Source: Aminipila terrae (GTDB lineage Bacteria; Bacillota; Clostridia; Peptostreptococcales; Anaerovoracaceae). From it: a stretch of 64,000 bases of DNA. The stretch is from contig NZ_CP047591.1 of assembly GCF_010120715.1 (NCBI RefSeq), positions 1,674,001-1,738,000 on the forward strand, given 5' to 3'. The notes below the pieces were generated by a model. That model was given only the letters and a program-made list of their open reading frames with translations, was not told the DNA's origin and searched no databases. Positions 35,952 to 43,808 of the stretch are shown here, piece by piece (the first letter of the stretch is position 1; every line of letters starts with the position of its first letter). A program made the translations under genes and the position numbers.

Positions 35952-36769
35952 AAACAAGTGGAATAGAACTGGCTAAAGAACTGATTGAAAATGGGGAAGA
36001 TTTTGTTATTGCCAAAGTAGTTGATACAAAGGGTTCTGCACCCAGAAAAAAAGGAGCATGGCTCCTCATGAGAAAAGATGGCAGCTCTGTGGGAACCGTT
36101 GGAGGTGGAGTACTGGAAGCAGAAACGGAGAAGATGGCGTTAAAGGTTTTTAAGGACAAAAATCCCTTTATGCATCACTTTATATTAACTCCGGGAGAAG
36201 AGGGCAGTCTGGACATGCGATGCGGCGGAAATGTGGATATTTGTTTTGAATATATAGATGACAAAAATGCAGAACAGTTTCTAAGGGATTTCAGAATGAA
36301 AAGCACAGCCTATATCTTTGGGGCAGGACACGTAGGAATGGCAGTGGAGCCTGTACTTCGGTATGTTGGTTTTAATACCGTTGTTATTGATGACAGAAAA
36401 GAGTTTGCCAATATTGAAAGATTCCCTGGAGCCGAAAGAATATTAATAAGTGATTATAGAAATGTTTTTTCACAGATTAACACGGATAAAGACAGCTATA
36501 TCGTTATTGTTACAAGAGGTCATGCCGGAGACTATGAAGTACTGAAACAGAGTCTCTCAGTGGAGTGTGAATATATTGGAATGATAGGGAGCCGGAAAAA
36601 AATAGCGTATACCTTTGAACTCCTTAAAAAAGAAGGAGTTCCTCAGGAAAAGTTATTAAAAGTACATTCTCCCATAGGCCTTAACATTCAGGCCGAAACC
36701 CCGGAAGAAATTGCTATAAGTATTACGGCGGAGATGATAAAAGTCCGAGCCCTTGCAGAGGAAGAATAA
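35948..36769 (+). CDS. XdhC/CoxI family molybdenum-hydroxylase maturation protein
   Basis: The 273-residue protein has the XdhC N-terminal region (V-V-D-T-K-G-S-A-P-R-K-K-G, G-T-V-G-G-G). Its C-terminal Rossmann half has Y-I-F-G-A-G-H-V-G and V-I-D-D-R. XdhC proteins insert sulfurated molybdenum cofactor into xanthine-dehydrogenase-like enzymes; this form is close to that linked to selenium-dependent molybdenum hydroxylases in Clostridia. It overlaps modB by 4 nt and the next gene by 1 nt, so it is translationally coupled. No hydroxylase gene lies in the window. Confidence 0.88.
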   Translation: MKTSGIELAKELIENGEDFVIAKVVDTKGSAPRKKGAWLLMRKDGSSVGTVGGGVLEAETEKMALKVFKDKNPFMHHFILTPGEEGSLDMRCGGNVDICFEYIDDKNAEQFLRDFRMKSTAYIFGAGHVGMAVEPVLRYVGFNTVVIDDRKEFANIERFPGAERILISDYRNVFSQINTDKDSYIVIVTRGHAGDYEVLKQSLSVECEYIGMIGSRKKIAYTFELLKKEGVPQEKLLKVHSPIGLNIQAETPEEIAISITAEMIKVRALAEEE

Positions 36770-37740
36770 TGAAAGAAATAAATGTAGAAAAAGCAGTGGG
36801 AACTGTTCTTGTTCATGATATGACCCAGATTATTCCCGGTGAATATAAAGGCCCCAGATTTAAAAAAGGACATGTTGTCACGGAAGAGGATATACCAGTA
36901 CTTTTATCCATGGGAAAGAAGAGCCTTTATGTGATTGAAAAAGATGATAAGGATGTGCATGAAAATGATGCGGCATTAAGAATTGCAAAGGCTGCTTCTG
37001 GACAGGGCATTACCATGTCACAACCTTCAGAAGGAAAAATTGAATTGTTTGCAGAATACGACGGATTGTTGAAAATAGACACCGAGCAGTTATCTGAACT
37101 CCTGGAACAGGATGAGATAATGCTTGCCAGTATCCATGGAAACAGAATGGTCAAGGCAGGAGATAAACTGGCAGGGACCCGGGTAATCCCTCTTTTTGTA
37201 GCCGAGGATGTGGTTAAACAGGCAGAGACAGTCTGCAGCAAAAGAAAAATAATTGAGGTTAAAAAACTTAGCAGCTTAAAAATAGGGATTGTGACTACTG
37301 GCAGTGAAGTCTATTCAGGGACTATCCAGGATAAATTTGGTCCTGTACTTTTTAAAAAGTTTGAAGCCCTGGGAAGTATTGTTGTAAAGCAGATGTTTTC
37401 TGATGATAACTCTCAAATGATTTCGGAGTGTATAAAGGAACTTTTGAAGGAGGGCGCAGAAATTGTATGCGTAACTGGAGGGATGTCTGTTGATCCTGAT
37501 GATAAAACACCTGCTGGAATCAGAGAAGCGGGAGGCCAGATTATAACATATGGGGCACCGGTTTTGCCAGGAGCCATGTTTATGCTGGCTTATATCGGTG
37601 AGATACCTGTAGTTGGTTTACCCGGTTGTGTCATGTACAGCAGAGTCAGCATATTTGATTTGATTATTCCAAGACTTCTGGCAGGGGAGAAGATTACTAG
37701 AAAGGATATAAAGGTGCTGGCTCAGGGGGCTTGTGTTTAA
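36769..37740 (+). CDS. MoeA/MogA-like molybdopterin-binding protein
   Basis: The 323-residue protein contains the molybdopterin-binding fold. Its strand I-G-I-V-T-T-G-S-E-V-Y at about residue 170 and V-C-V-T-G-G-M-S-V-D-P-D-D-K-T-P near 245 are the substrate-binding loops shared by MoeA and MogA. It is shorter than MoeA (about 400) and has an N-terminal domain with V-G-T-V-L-V-H-D-M-T-Q-I. It fits the group found next to XdhC in selenium-dependent hydroxylase loci. It ends 50 nt before a perfect bidirectional terminator. Confidence 0.88.
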   Translation: MKEINVEKAVGTVLVHDMTQIIPGEYKGPRFKKGHVVTEEDIPVLLSMGKKSLYVIEKDDKDVHENDAALRIAKAASGQGITMSQPSEGKIELFAEYDGLLKIDTEQLSELLEQDEIMLASIHGNRMVKAGDKLAGTRVIPLFVAEDVVKQAETVCSKRKIIEVKKLSSLKIGIVTTGSEVYSGTIQDKFGPVLFKKFEALGSIVVKQMFSDDNSQMISECIKELLKEGAEIVCVTGGMSVDPDDKTPAGIREAGGQIITYGAPVLPGAMFMLAYIGEIPVVGLPGCVMYSRVSIFDLIIPRLLAGEKITRKDIKVLAQGACV

Positions 37741-37788
37741 ACTGTCCAAATTGCATCTTTCCTGCTTGCGGCTTTGGCAGGGCATAAA

Positions 37789-37832
37789 TAAAAAACAGGG
37801 ATAACTTTATTAAAGTTATCCCTGTTTTTTTA
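37789..37832 (+). terminator. bidirectional terminator
   Basis: AAAAACAGGGATAACTTTA pairs perfectly with TAAAGTTATCCCTGTTTTT, with a T-run on either strand. It overlaps the 3' end of the convergent YitT gene. Confidence 0.93.
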
Positions 37833-38702
37833 GTGTGTGAAGTTTACTTTTAAAGGAACTTCCAATCACCGCAGTGCTTTCAAACATAGTGATAAAAGCT
37901 TGTGAATCCAGTTCAAGGACAATCTTTTTCAACCGCGGTGTTTCGTGTATATTTATGGTACACATAACCTGAGATTTTTCTTTTCCTAAATAGGCACCCG
38001 TAACATGAGAGATGGTAGCACCACGGCTAAATTCTGCAGATAAGGCCTGTGCAATATCTTCTCCTTTATCTGTAACGATTAGAACCATTCTTTTATAATT
38101 CATTCCATCCAGTATGTAATTCACCACCCGGGTTGTAATGTATAATGTTGTAATTGTGGCGATTGCAATATCCAGACCAAGAAAACAAGCAGCAAGCATA
38201 ACTAGAACTGCATTAATAGAAAGCGACATAGTACCAATCTGAAAAGAAGTATATTTGTTTATAATTCTGCATATTACATCTGTTCCTGCACCTGAACCAT
38301 TACATTTCAGCATGATACCTCCACCGGAGCCAACAAGAAGACCTCCACAGACGATACAGGTAAAAAGAGATTGAGATGGTATGGGAACCTGTTCCAGAAG
38401 TCGCATAAAACCTGTCATACCGATCATTCCCAAAGTGCTGTACAGCATAAACTGCCTGTTTACCATAAAGTAGCCCAAAGCTAGTATAGGAATATTCAGA
38501 AGAAAGGTGGTTATAGCCACGTTACTACCCGTTAATATATGCATCATAATGGAAATAGCGGTGATACCTCCACCTAAAATGTTACCGGGAACGTAGAAAA
38601 GCTGAACCCCTGCACCAACAATAAAACTTCCGATAATAACTAAAAAATGTCTTTTAACCGGTAGGCTGGCTGAGACTTTTTTAAATTTCCAGTTGATTTC
38701 AT
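37816..38702 (-). pseudogene. YitT family membrane protein, frameshifted near the N-terminus
   Basis: YitT proteins have five or so membrane helices (DUF161 repeats) and a C-terminal DUF2179 domain, here C-terminal of about residue 200 with T-D-K-G-E-D-I-A and R-G-A-T. The start is ATG at 38702 behind GGAGG, reading MKSTGNLKKS and stopping after R-L-K-D-I-F. The next frame continues as L-V-I-I-G-S-F-I-V-G-A-G, the expected first helix, and runs to the end. One base missing from the six-base run at 38642-38647 explains it; the repaired protein has about 295 residues. Function in the family is unclear. Confidence 0.82.
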
Positions 38703-38896
38703 TTACTTATCCTCCAATATAAAGTATATCTTTAACCTTTAAAAACTGATTTAATATAGAATAACTTATAAATATATAAAGATGCAAGTTATAAATTGGA
38801 AGAAGCAGTAAGTCATAGGAAAAGAACCTTTTTATTGTCTCCAAAATTATTTTGACAAAGAATGTAGAATTATGTAGAAAAATGGCAATATTGTTG

Positions 38897-38925
38897 TAGA
38901 CAAAGCGATTGTATTGTTGTAAAAT
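38897..38925 (+). promoter_or_regulatory. promoter of the first tandem chemoreceptor
   Basis: TAGACA (38897-38902), a 17-bp spacer and TAAAAT (38920-38925). The flanking sequence, including TGTAGAAA upstream and ATTCTGAAAA downstream, recurs at the second receptor, showing the promoter was duplicated with the gene. Confidence 0.55.
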
Positions 38926-38982
38926 AAGACAATACAAAATATTCTGAAAAATGGGAAAACTTGTAAGAAGGGAGATGGCAGT

Positions 38983-40998
38983 ATGAATATTTTCAAAAAA
39001 AGTATATTACTAAAATTTTTAATAGGAGTTATAGTACCCGTCACACTTTGTTTATGTATTTTGCTAGTTTCAATTTTCTCATTGGTTAAATCACAAATAG
39101 AAACGGCAACATCAGAAACACTCACAGCTAATTCCAAGGAAGCATCATTCCAGGTACAAAATTTCTTTACACAGTATCTGAAGGCTACAGAAACCTTATC
39201 TAAGGATCCTGATATGGAGAAGTTTTTTAAGGGATTACAAAAAGGCACCTATATATTGTCAGGAGAAGGGATTGACAATGTAGAGAAAAATATTCACAAT
39301 GTTGCCAACATGGATACCAAGAATATTCTGGCAGCCTGGGTTGCAGACGTTGACTCCAGTCAGTTAACACAGACCGATGGATTTACCGGTAAGCCGGACT
39401 GGGATATTACCAAGAGACCTTGGTACATAGCCATTAAAGAAAAGAACGGAACCATTCTTTCACAACCATATATTGACTCAAGTACGGGTATGTTAATTGT
39501 TTCCGCAGCATCTCCAGTTTACGACAGTACCACAAATGAGATCATTGGTGTAGTTGGTTTAGACATAACACTAGAGAATCTTGGAAAAATTATGGCAAGT
39601 TATACTTTAGGAGATACAGGATTCTTTATATTCCTGGCAGAGGATGGATCAGTAGTTTACGATAAAAATTCTGATAACATAATGAAAAATGTAAAAGAAA
39701 TAGGCTTATCCGGTCAAGTATCTGCTGCTTTTGAAAAGCACCAGGAAGGCTATATGAAATATACAAAAGATGGTGAGCAGGTTTATGGATACTTAAGCAT
39801 GATAGGCAATACTGGATGGACCGTATTGTCTTCCCTGCCAGAGAAAGAATTTTATCAGGATTATAACGTGTTAATGAAAGTAAGTCTGGGAATCTTTGTA
39901 GCAGCCCTGATTCTTCTGTCTCTGATAATCATTTTCATTTCAAAGGGGATTGTTAAACCGCTTAAGCGTCTGGCTGTCAATGCACATCAGATTGCAGACG
40001 GCAATTTAGATGTAAAAGTAGATAGAAAGTCTATTGATGAAACGGGACAGGTAGCAGAAGGCTTAGATAATACTGTTGTGAGACTGAGAGAATACATAAA
40101 ATATATTGATGAAATATCATATATTCTGGGAGAGATGGCATCAGGAAATCTAACATTTGAATTAACCCAGGAATATGCAGGGGAATTCTCCAAAATAAAA
40201 GTAGCTCTGCTAAATATTCAGAAAACATTTATCCAGACTTTCTCAGAAATATCAGTTTCAGCTGATCAGGTTGCTACTGGCTCTGAACAGCTGGCACAAG
40301 GTGCTCAACAGCTGTCACAGGGTTCCATACAGCAGGCAAGTTCGGTTGAAGAATTATCTGCTACAATTATGGAAATATCTGAAGGAATTAAGAAGAGTGC
40401 CCAAAATGCAGGAGAAGCAAGAAGCATTTCAGCAGAATCAGAAGTGGAAGTTGACCATGGAAACCAGCAAATGAGCAAAATGATAACGGCCATGGAAGAA
40501 ATCAGGAGTGCATCCAATCAGATTAGTAATATCATAAAGGCAATAGACGATATCGCTTTCCAGACCAATATTCTTGCTTTAAATGCAGCAGTAGAAGCTG
40601 CAAGGGCAGGAGAAGCCGGAAAAGGTTTCGCTGTTGTAGCAGATGAGGTAAGAAACCTGGCAGCTAAGAGTGGAAATGCAGCAAAAGATACCACATCACT
40701 AATTGAAACTGCTATTGCAGCAGTGGAAAACGGAACCAAAATAGTTGCGGATACGGCTTCTTCACTAGAAAAAATCGTAGTCAATACAAAGCAGTCGGCA
40801 ACAGTAATAGACGAGATATCAGATGCAAGTAATCAGCAGGCAGAGTTTATGAATCAGGTAACCGTAGGTGTAGATCAGATTTCCACAGTTGTACAGACAA
40901 ACTCAGCTACGGCAGAAGAAACTGCAGCAGCCAGTGAAGAACTCTCCAGTCAGGCTAATCTGCTGAAAGAATTAATCGCAAAGTTTAAGACTAAGTAG
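38983..40998 (+). CDS. methyl-accepting chemotaxis protein with dCache sensor (copy 1)
   Basis: The 671-residue receptor has a first membrane helix (about 8-32) and a double-Cache extracytoplasmic domain (about 40-295). A second membrane helix (about 300-322), HAMP, and the signalling coiled coil with the standard tip complete it. The sensor keeps R-P-W-Y near residue 146 and a late V-G-L-D-I. This spacing fits the dCache_1 amino-acid-binding motif, so amino-acid sensing is likely but not shown. The C-terminal half is nearly identical to the neighbouring receptor; the sensors differ more. GGGAG precedes the ATG. Confidence 0.92.
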   Translation: MNIFKKSILLKFLIGVIVPVTLCLCILLVSIFSLVKSQIETATSETLTANSKEASFQVQNFFTQYLKATETLSKDPDMEKFFKGLQKGTYILSGEGIDNVEKNIHNVANMDTKNILAAWVADVDSSQLTQTDGFTGKPDWDITKRPWYIAIKEKNGTILSQPYIDSSTGMLIVSAASPVYDSTTNEIIGVVGLDITLENLGKIMASYTLGDTGFFIFLAEDGSVVYDKNSDNIMKNVKEIGLSGQVSAAFEKHQEGYMKYTKDGEQVYGYLSMIGNTGWTVLSSLPEKEFYQDYNVLMKVSLGIFVAALILLSLIIIFISKGIVKPLKRLAVNAHQIADGNLDVKVDRKSIDETGQVAEGLDNTVVRLREYIKYIDEISYILGEMASGNLTFELTQEYAGEFSKIKVALLNIQKTFIQTFSEISVSADQVATGSEQLAQGAQQLSQGSIQQASSVEELSATIMEISEGIKKSAQNAGEARSISAESEVEVDHGNQQMSKMITAMEEIRSASNQISNIIKAIDDIAFQTNILALNAAVEAARAGEAGKGFAVVADEVRNLAAKSGNAAKDTTSLIETAIAAVENGTKIVADTASSLEKIVVNTKQSATVIDEISDASNQQAEFMNQVTVGVDQISTVVQTNSATAEETAAASEELSSQANLLKELIAKFKTK

Positions 40999-41057
40999 CT
41001 GTAAATCAAATCATGTAATCTAAAAAGTCGGAGGGAGATCTGACAATAAGACATAGA

Positions 41058-41097
41058 AAACTGGCAAGCCAGAATGTAATGGCTTGCCAGTTTTTTA
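41058..41097 (+). terminator. rho-independent terminator
   Basis: AAACTGGCAAGCCA pairs perfectly with TGGCTTGCCAGTTT, followed by a T-run, between the two tandem chemoreceptor genes. They are therefore separate transcripts. Confidence 0.92.
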
Positions 41098-41153
41098 TGT
41101 GGATTTTATCGATCAATGATGTAAGATATTGTAGAAATATGGAAAAATATATA

Positions 41154-41182
41154 TAGACAAAATAATCTGATTAATATAAGAT
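41154..41182 (+). promoter_or_regulatory. promoter of the second tandem chemoreceptor
   Basis: TAGACA (41154-41159), a 17-bp spacer and TAAGAT (41177-41182). It shares its -35 box and flanking bases with the promoter at 38897-38925. Confidence 0.5.
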
Positions 41183-41240
41183 ATAGGAAACATACAAAAA
41201 ATTCTGAAAACAACAGTCTTGCAAGAAAGGAAGATACAGT

Positions 41241-43253
41241 ATGAATATTGCAAAAAGAAGTATATTATTCAAATTTTTAGTTGGAGTTATTATTCCGGTA
41301 ACCCTTTGTTTATGTATTTTGCTGGTCAGCATTTTTTCTTTGGTGAAATCAAACGTAGAAACCTCAACAGCTGAAAATCTTTCTGCTAATTCAAAACAAG
41401 CTTCGTATCAGGTTGAGAACTTCTTTACAGAATATTTAAAACTGGTACAGACATTTTCTGTCGATCCTCAACTGCAGCCAATTTTTAAAAATGTAACGTG
41501 GGGAAGCGTAACCCCAAGTGAAAATTATACTCAATTAATAAATACTTTAGTTAATCTCAAAGCAATGGATCCAGAAAATATTTTCTGGGCCTGGGTGGTA
41601 GATTTTGATTCTGGCCAGGCTGTTCAGGATGATGGGTTAATCACCAGTACCACTAGGGATATAACCGCAAGGCCATGGTATGTATTGTTACAGGAAAAAA
41701 AAGCACCTATTCTGACCCAGCCGTATAAGGATGATGCTTCTGGTAAATTAGTAGTAACTGCTGCAGCGCCTGTATATGATAGTGTTACTAAAGAAATGAT
41801 AGGGGCAGTAGGTATAGATATTGCTTTAGACAATCTGGAAAAGATTATGGCAAGTTATACCTTAGGAGATACAGGATTCTTTATCTTTTTATCAGCTGAT
41901 GGCTCCGTAATCTATGATAAAAATACAGATAACATAATGAAAAATGTAAAAGAAATAGGCCTATCCGATCAAGTATTTGAAGCTTTTCAAAAGCATAAGG
42001 AAGGCTATATGAAGTACACAAAAGATGGAGAACAGGTTTATGGATATATGAGTCTGATTGGTAATACTGGATGGACTGTACTATCTTCTTTACCTGAAAA
42101 AGAGTTCTATCAGGATTACAAGGTATTAATGAAAGTAAGTCTGGGAATCTTTGCAGCAGCCTTGGTTTTCCTGTCATTGATAATAGTTATCATTTCAAGG
42201 GGAATTGTAAAACCTCTTAAACGGCTGGCTGTCAATGCACATCAGATTGCAGATGGAGATTTGGACGTAAAGGTAGATAGAAAGACTATGGATGAAACCG
42301 GGCAGGTGGCTGAAGGATTAGATAAAACTGTTGTGAGACTGAGGGAATACATAAAATATATTGATGAAATATCATATATTCTGGGAGAAATGGCTTCTGG
42401 AAATCTAACTTTTGAGTTAACTCAGGAATATGCAGGGGAATTCTCCAAAATAAAAACAGCCCTGCTAAATATTCAAAAAACATTTATTAAGACTTTTTCG
42501 GAAATTGCAGTTTCGGCTGACCAGGTTGCTACTGGTTCTGAGCAGTTAGCACAGGGAGCGCAGCAACTGTCCCAGGGTTCTATGCAACAGGCCAGTTCTG
42601 TTCAGGAATTGTCTGCCACAATCATGGAAATTTCAGAGGGTATTAAAAAGAGTGCACAAAATGCAGGAGAAGCAAGAAGAATTTCCACAGAATCAGAATT
42701 GGAAGTTGACCATGGAAATCAGCAAATGACCAGAATGGTAATGGCTATGGAGGAAATCAGAAGCGCATCAAATCAGATCAGCAATATCATAAAGGCGATT
42801 GATGATATCGCTTTCCAAACCAATATTCTTGCTTTAAATGCTGCAGTAGAAGCCGCACGGGCAGGAGAAGCCGGAAAGGGTTTTGCTGTTGTGGCAGATG
42901 AGGTACGAAATTTGGCAGCCAAGAGTGGAAATGCAGCAAAGGACACTACAGCACTAATTGAAACGGCCATTTCTGCAGTGGAAAATGGAACAAAGATCGT
43001 TACAGACACTGCTTCCTCATTAGAAAAAATCGTAGCAAACACAAAAGAGTCAGCCGCAGTAATAGACGAGATATCAGACGCAAGTGACAGACAGGCTGCA
43101 TTCATGGGCCAGGTGACGGTTGGCGTAGATCAGATTTCTACAGTTGTACAAACAAACTCAGCTACTGCAGAAGAAACCGCAGCGGCCAGTGAAGAACTCT
43201 CCAGCCAGGCAAATTTGTTAAAAGAATTAATTGTAAAATTTAAGACAAAGTAA
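41241..43253 (+). CDS. methyl-accepting chemotaxis protein with dCache sensor (copy 2)
   Basis: The 670-residue paralogue of the preceding receptor has the same architecture: membrane helix, double Cache, membrane helix, HAMP, signalling coiled coil. The first 35 residues and everything after about residue 200 are close to identical. The distal Cache part (about 45-135) has diverged strongly, while R-P-W-Y and V-G-I-D-I are kept. The pattern suggests duplication followed by a change in ligand range. It has its own promoter and follows a terminator. AAAGGAAG precedes the ATG. Confidence 0.92.
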   Translation: MNIAKRSILFKFLVGVIIPVTLCLCILLVSIFSLVKSNVETSTAENLSANSKQASYQVENFFTEYLKLVQTFSVDPQLQPIFKNVTWGSVTPSENYTQLINTLVNLKAMDPENIFWAWVVDFDSGQAVQDDGLITSTTRDITARPWYVLLQEKKAPILTQPYKDDASGKLVVTAAAPVYDSVTKEMIGAVGIDIALDNLEKIMASYTLGDTGFFIFLSADGSVIYDKNTDNIMKNVKEIGLSDQVFEAFQKHKEGYMKYTKDGEQVYGYMSLIGNTGWTVLSSLPEKEFYQDYKVLMKVSLGIFAAALVFLSLIIVIISRGIVKPLKRLAVNAHQIADGDLDVKVDRKTMDETGQVAEGLDKTVVRLREYIKYIDEISYILGEMASGNLTFELTQEYAGEFSKIKTALLNIQKTFIKTFSEIAVSADQVATGSEQLAQGAQQLSQGSMQQASSVQELSATIMEISEGIKKSAQNAGEARRISTESELEVDHGNQQMTRMVMAMEEIRSASNQISNIIKAIDDIAFQTNILALNAAVEAARAGEAGKGFAVVADEVRNLAAKSGNAAKDTTALIETAISAVENGTKIVTDTASSLEKIVANTKESAAVIDEISDASDRQAAFMGQVTVGVDQISTVVQTNSATAEETAAASEELSSQANLLKELIVKFKTK

Positions 43254-43268
43254 TTTTAAAATATAAAT

Positions 43269-43300
43269 GAAATTCCCTATTGACACAGTAGGGAATTTTA
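43269..43300 (+). terminator. terminator overlapping a downstream promoter
   Basis: AAATTCCCTA pairs with TAGGGAATTT around a 9-nt loop containing TTGACA, and is followed by TATTTAT. It ends the second receptor gene. Confidence 0.7.
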
Positions 43301-43336
43301 TTTATACTACAATTAAACGATTGCTTAATCGTTTAA
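43280..43336 (+). promoter_or_regulatory. promoter and ArsR-type operator of the metal-resistance operon
   Basis: TTGACA (43280-43285), a 17-bp spacer and TATACT (43303-43308) form a near-consensus promoter. Just downstream, TTAAACGATT (43313-43322) and AATCGTTTAA (43327-43336) are perfect inverted arms around GCTT. This is a fitting site for the ArsR/SmtB repressor encoded next. The -35 box lies in the loop of the preceding terminator. Confidence 0.75.
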
Positions 43337-43384
43337 TGATAAAACAATTTATTAACTTAATTAAAATATAATAAGGAGTTATAT

Positions 43385-43783
43385 ATGAATAATCAGGAAG
43401 AAAAAAAATGCAAATGTCTGGAATGCCCATTACATATTGAACTGCCTCATAATCATGGAAGCAAAACAGCAGATTTCATAGCTAGCAAGCCTGAACCAGT
43501 TATATTTGAACAAACAGCCAGTACTTTTCAGATGATAAGTGACAGTACCAGGTTAAAAATATTATGGCTGCTTTGCCATAGCGAGGATTGTGTGGTAAAT
43601 ATTGCAGCAGCAATTGAAATGAGTTCTCCTGCGGTCTCTCATCACTTGCGCTTACTAAAACAGTCAGGACTGATAATCAGCAGAAGAGTTGGGAAAGAAA
43701 CTTATTATACATTGGCTGATACGGAAGAAGCAGCTTTGGTTCACGATATAGTAGACAGGACATTTAATATAAAGTGCAGATAA
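43385..43783 (+). CDS. ArsR/SmtB family metal-sensing repressor
   Basis: The 132-residue repressor carries a Cys-rich N-terminus (K-C-K-C-L-E-C within the first 15 residues) and a His-containing stretch. The winged helix (about 45-120) has S-S-P-A-V-S-H-H-L-R-L-L as recognition helix. S-E-D-C-V-V precedes this helix, near the Cys position used for metal binding in CadC. A C-terminal D/H/E pattern could form the alpha-5 zinc site of SmtB. This mix fits CadC-like sensing of cadmium, lead or zinc. It would derepress the operon when metal binds. The ATPase gene follows 25 nt later. Confidence 0.9.
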   Translation: MNNQEEKKCKCLECPLHIELPHNHGSKTADFIASKPEPVIFEQTASTFQMISDSTRLKILWLLCHSEDCVVNIAAAIEMSSPAVSHHLRLLKQSGLIISRRVGKETYYTLADTEEAALVHDIVDRTFNIKCR

Positions 43784-43808
43784 AACATCACAGTAAAGGA
43801 GGATGCTT

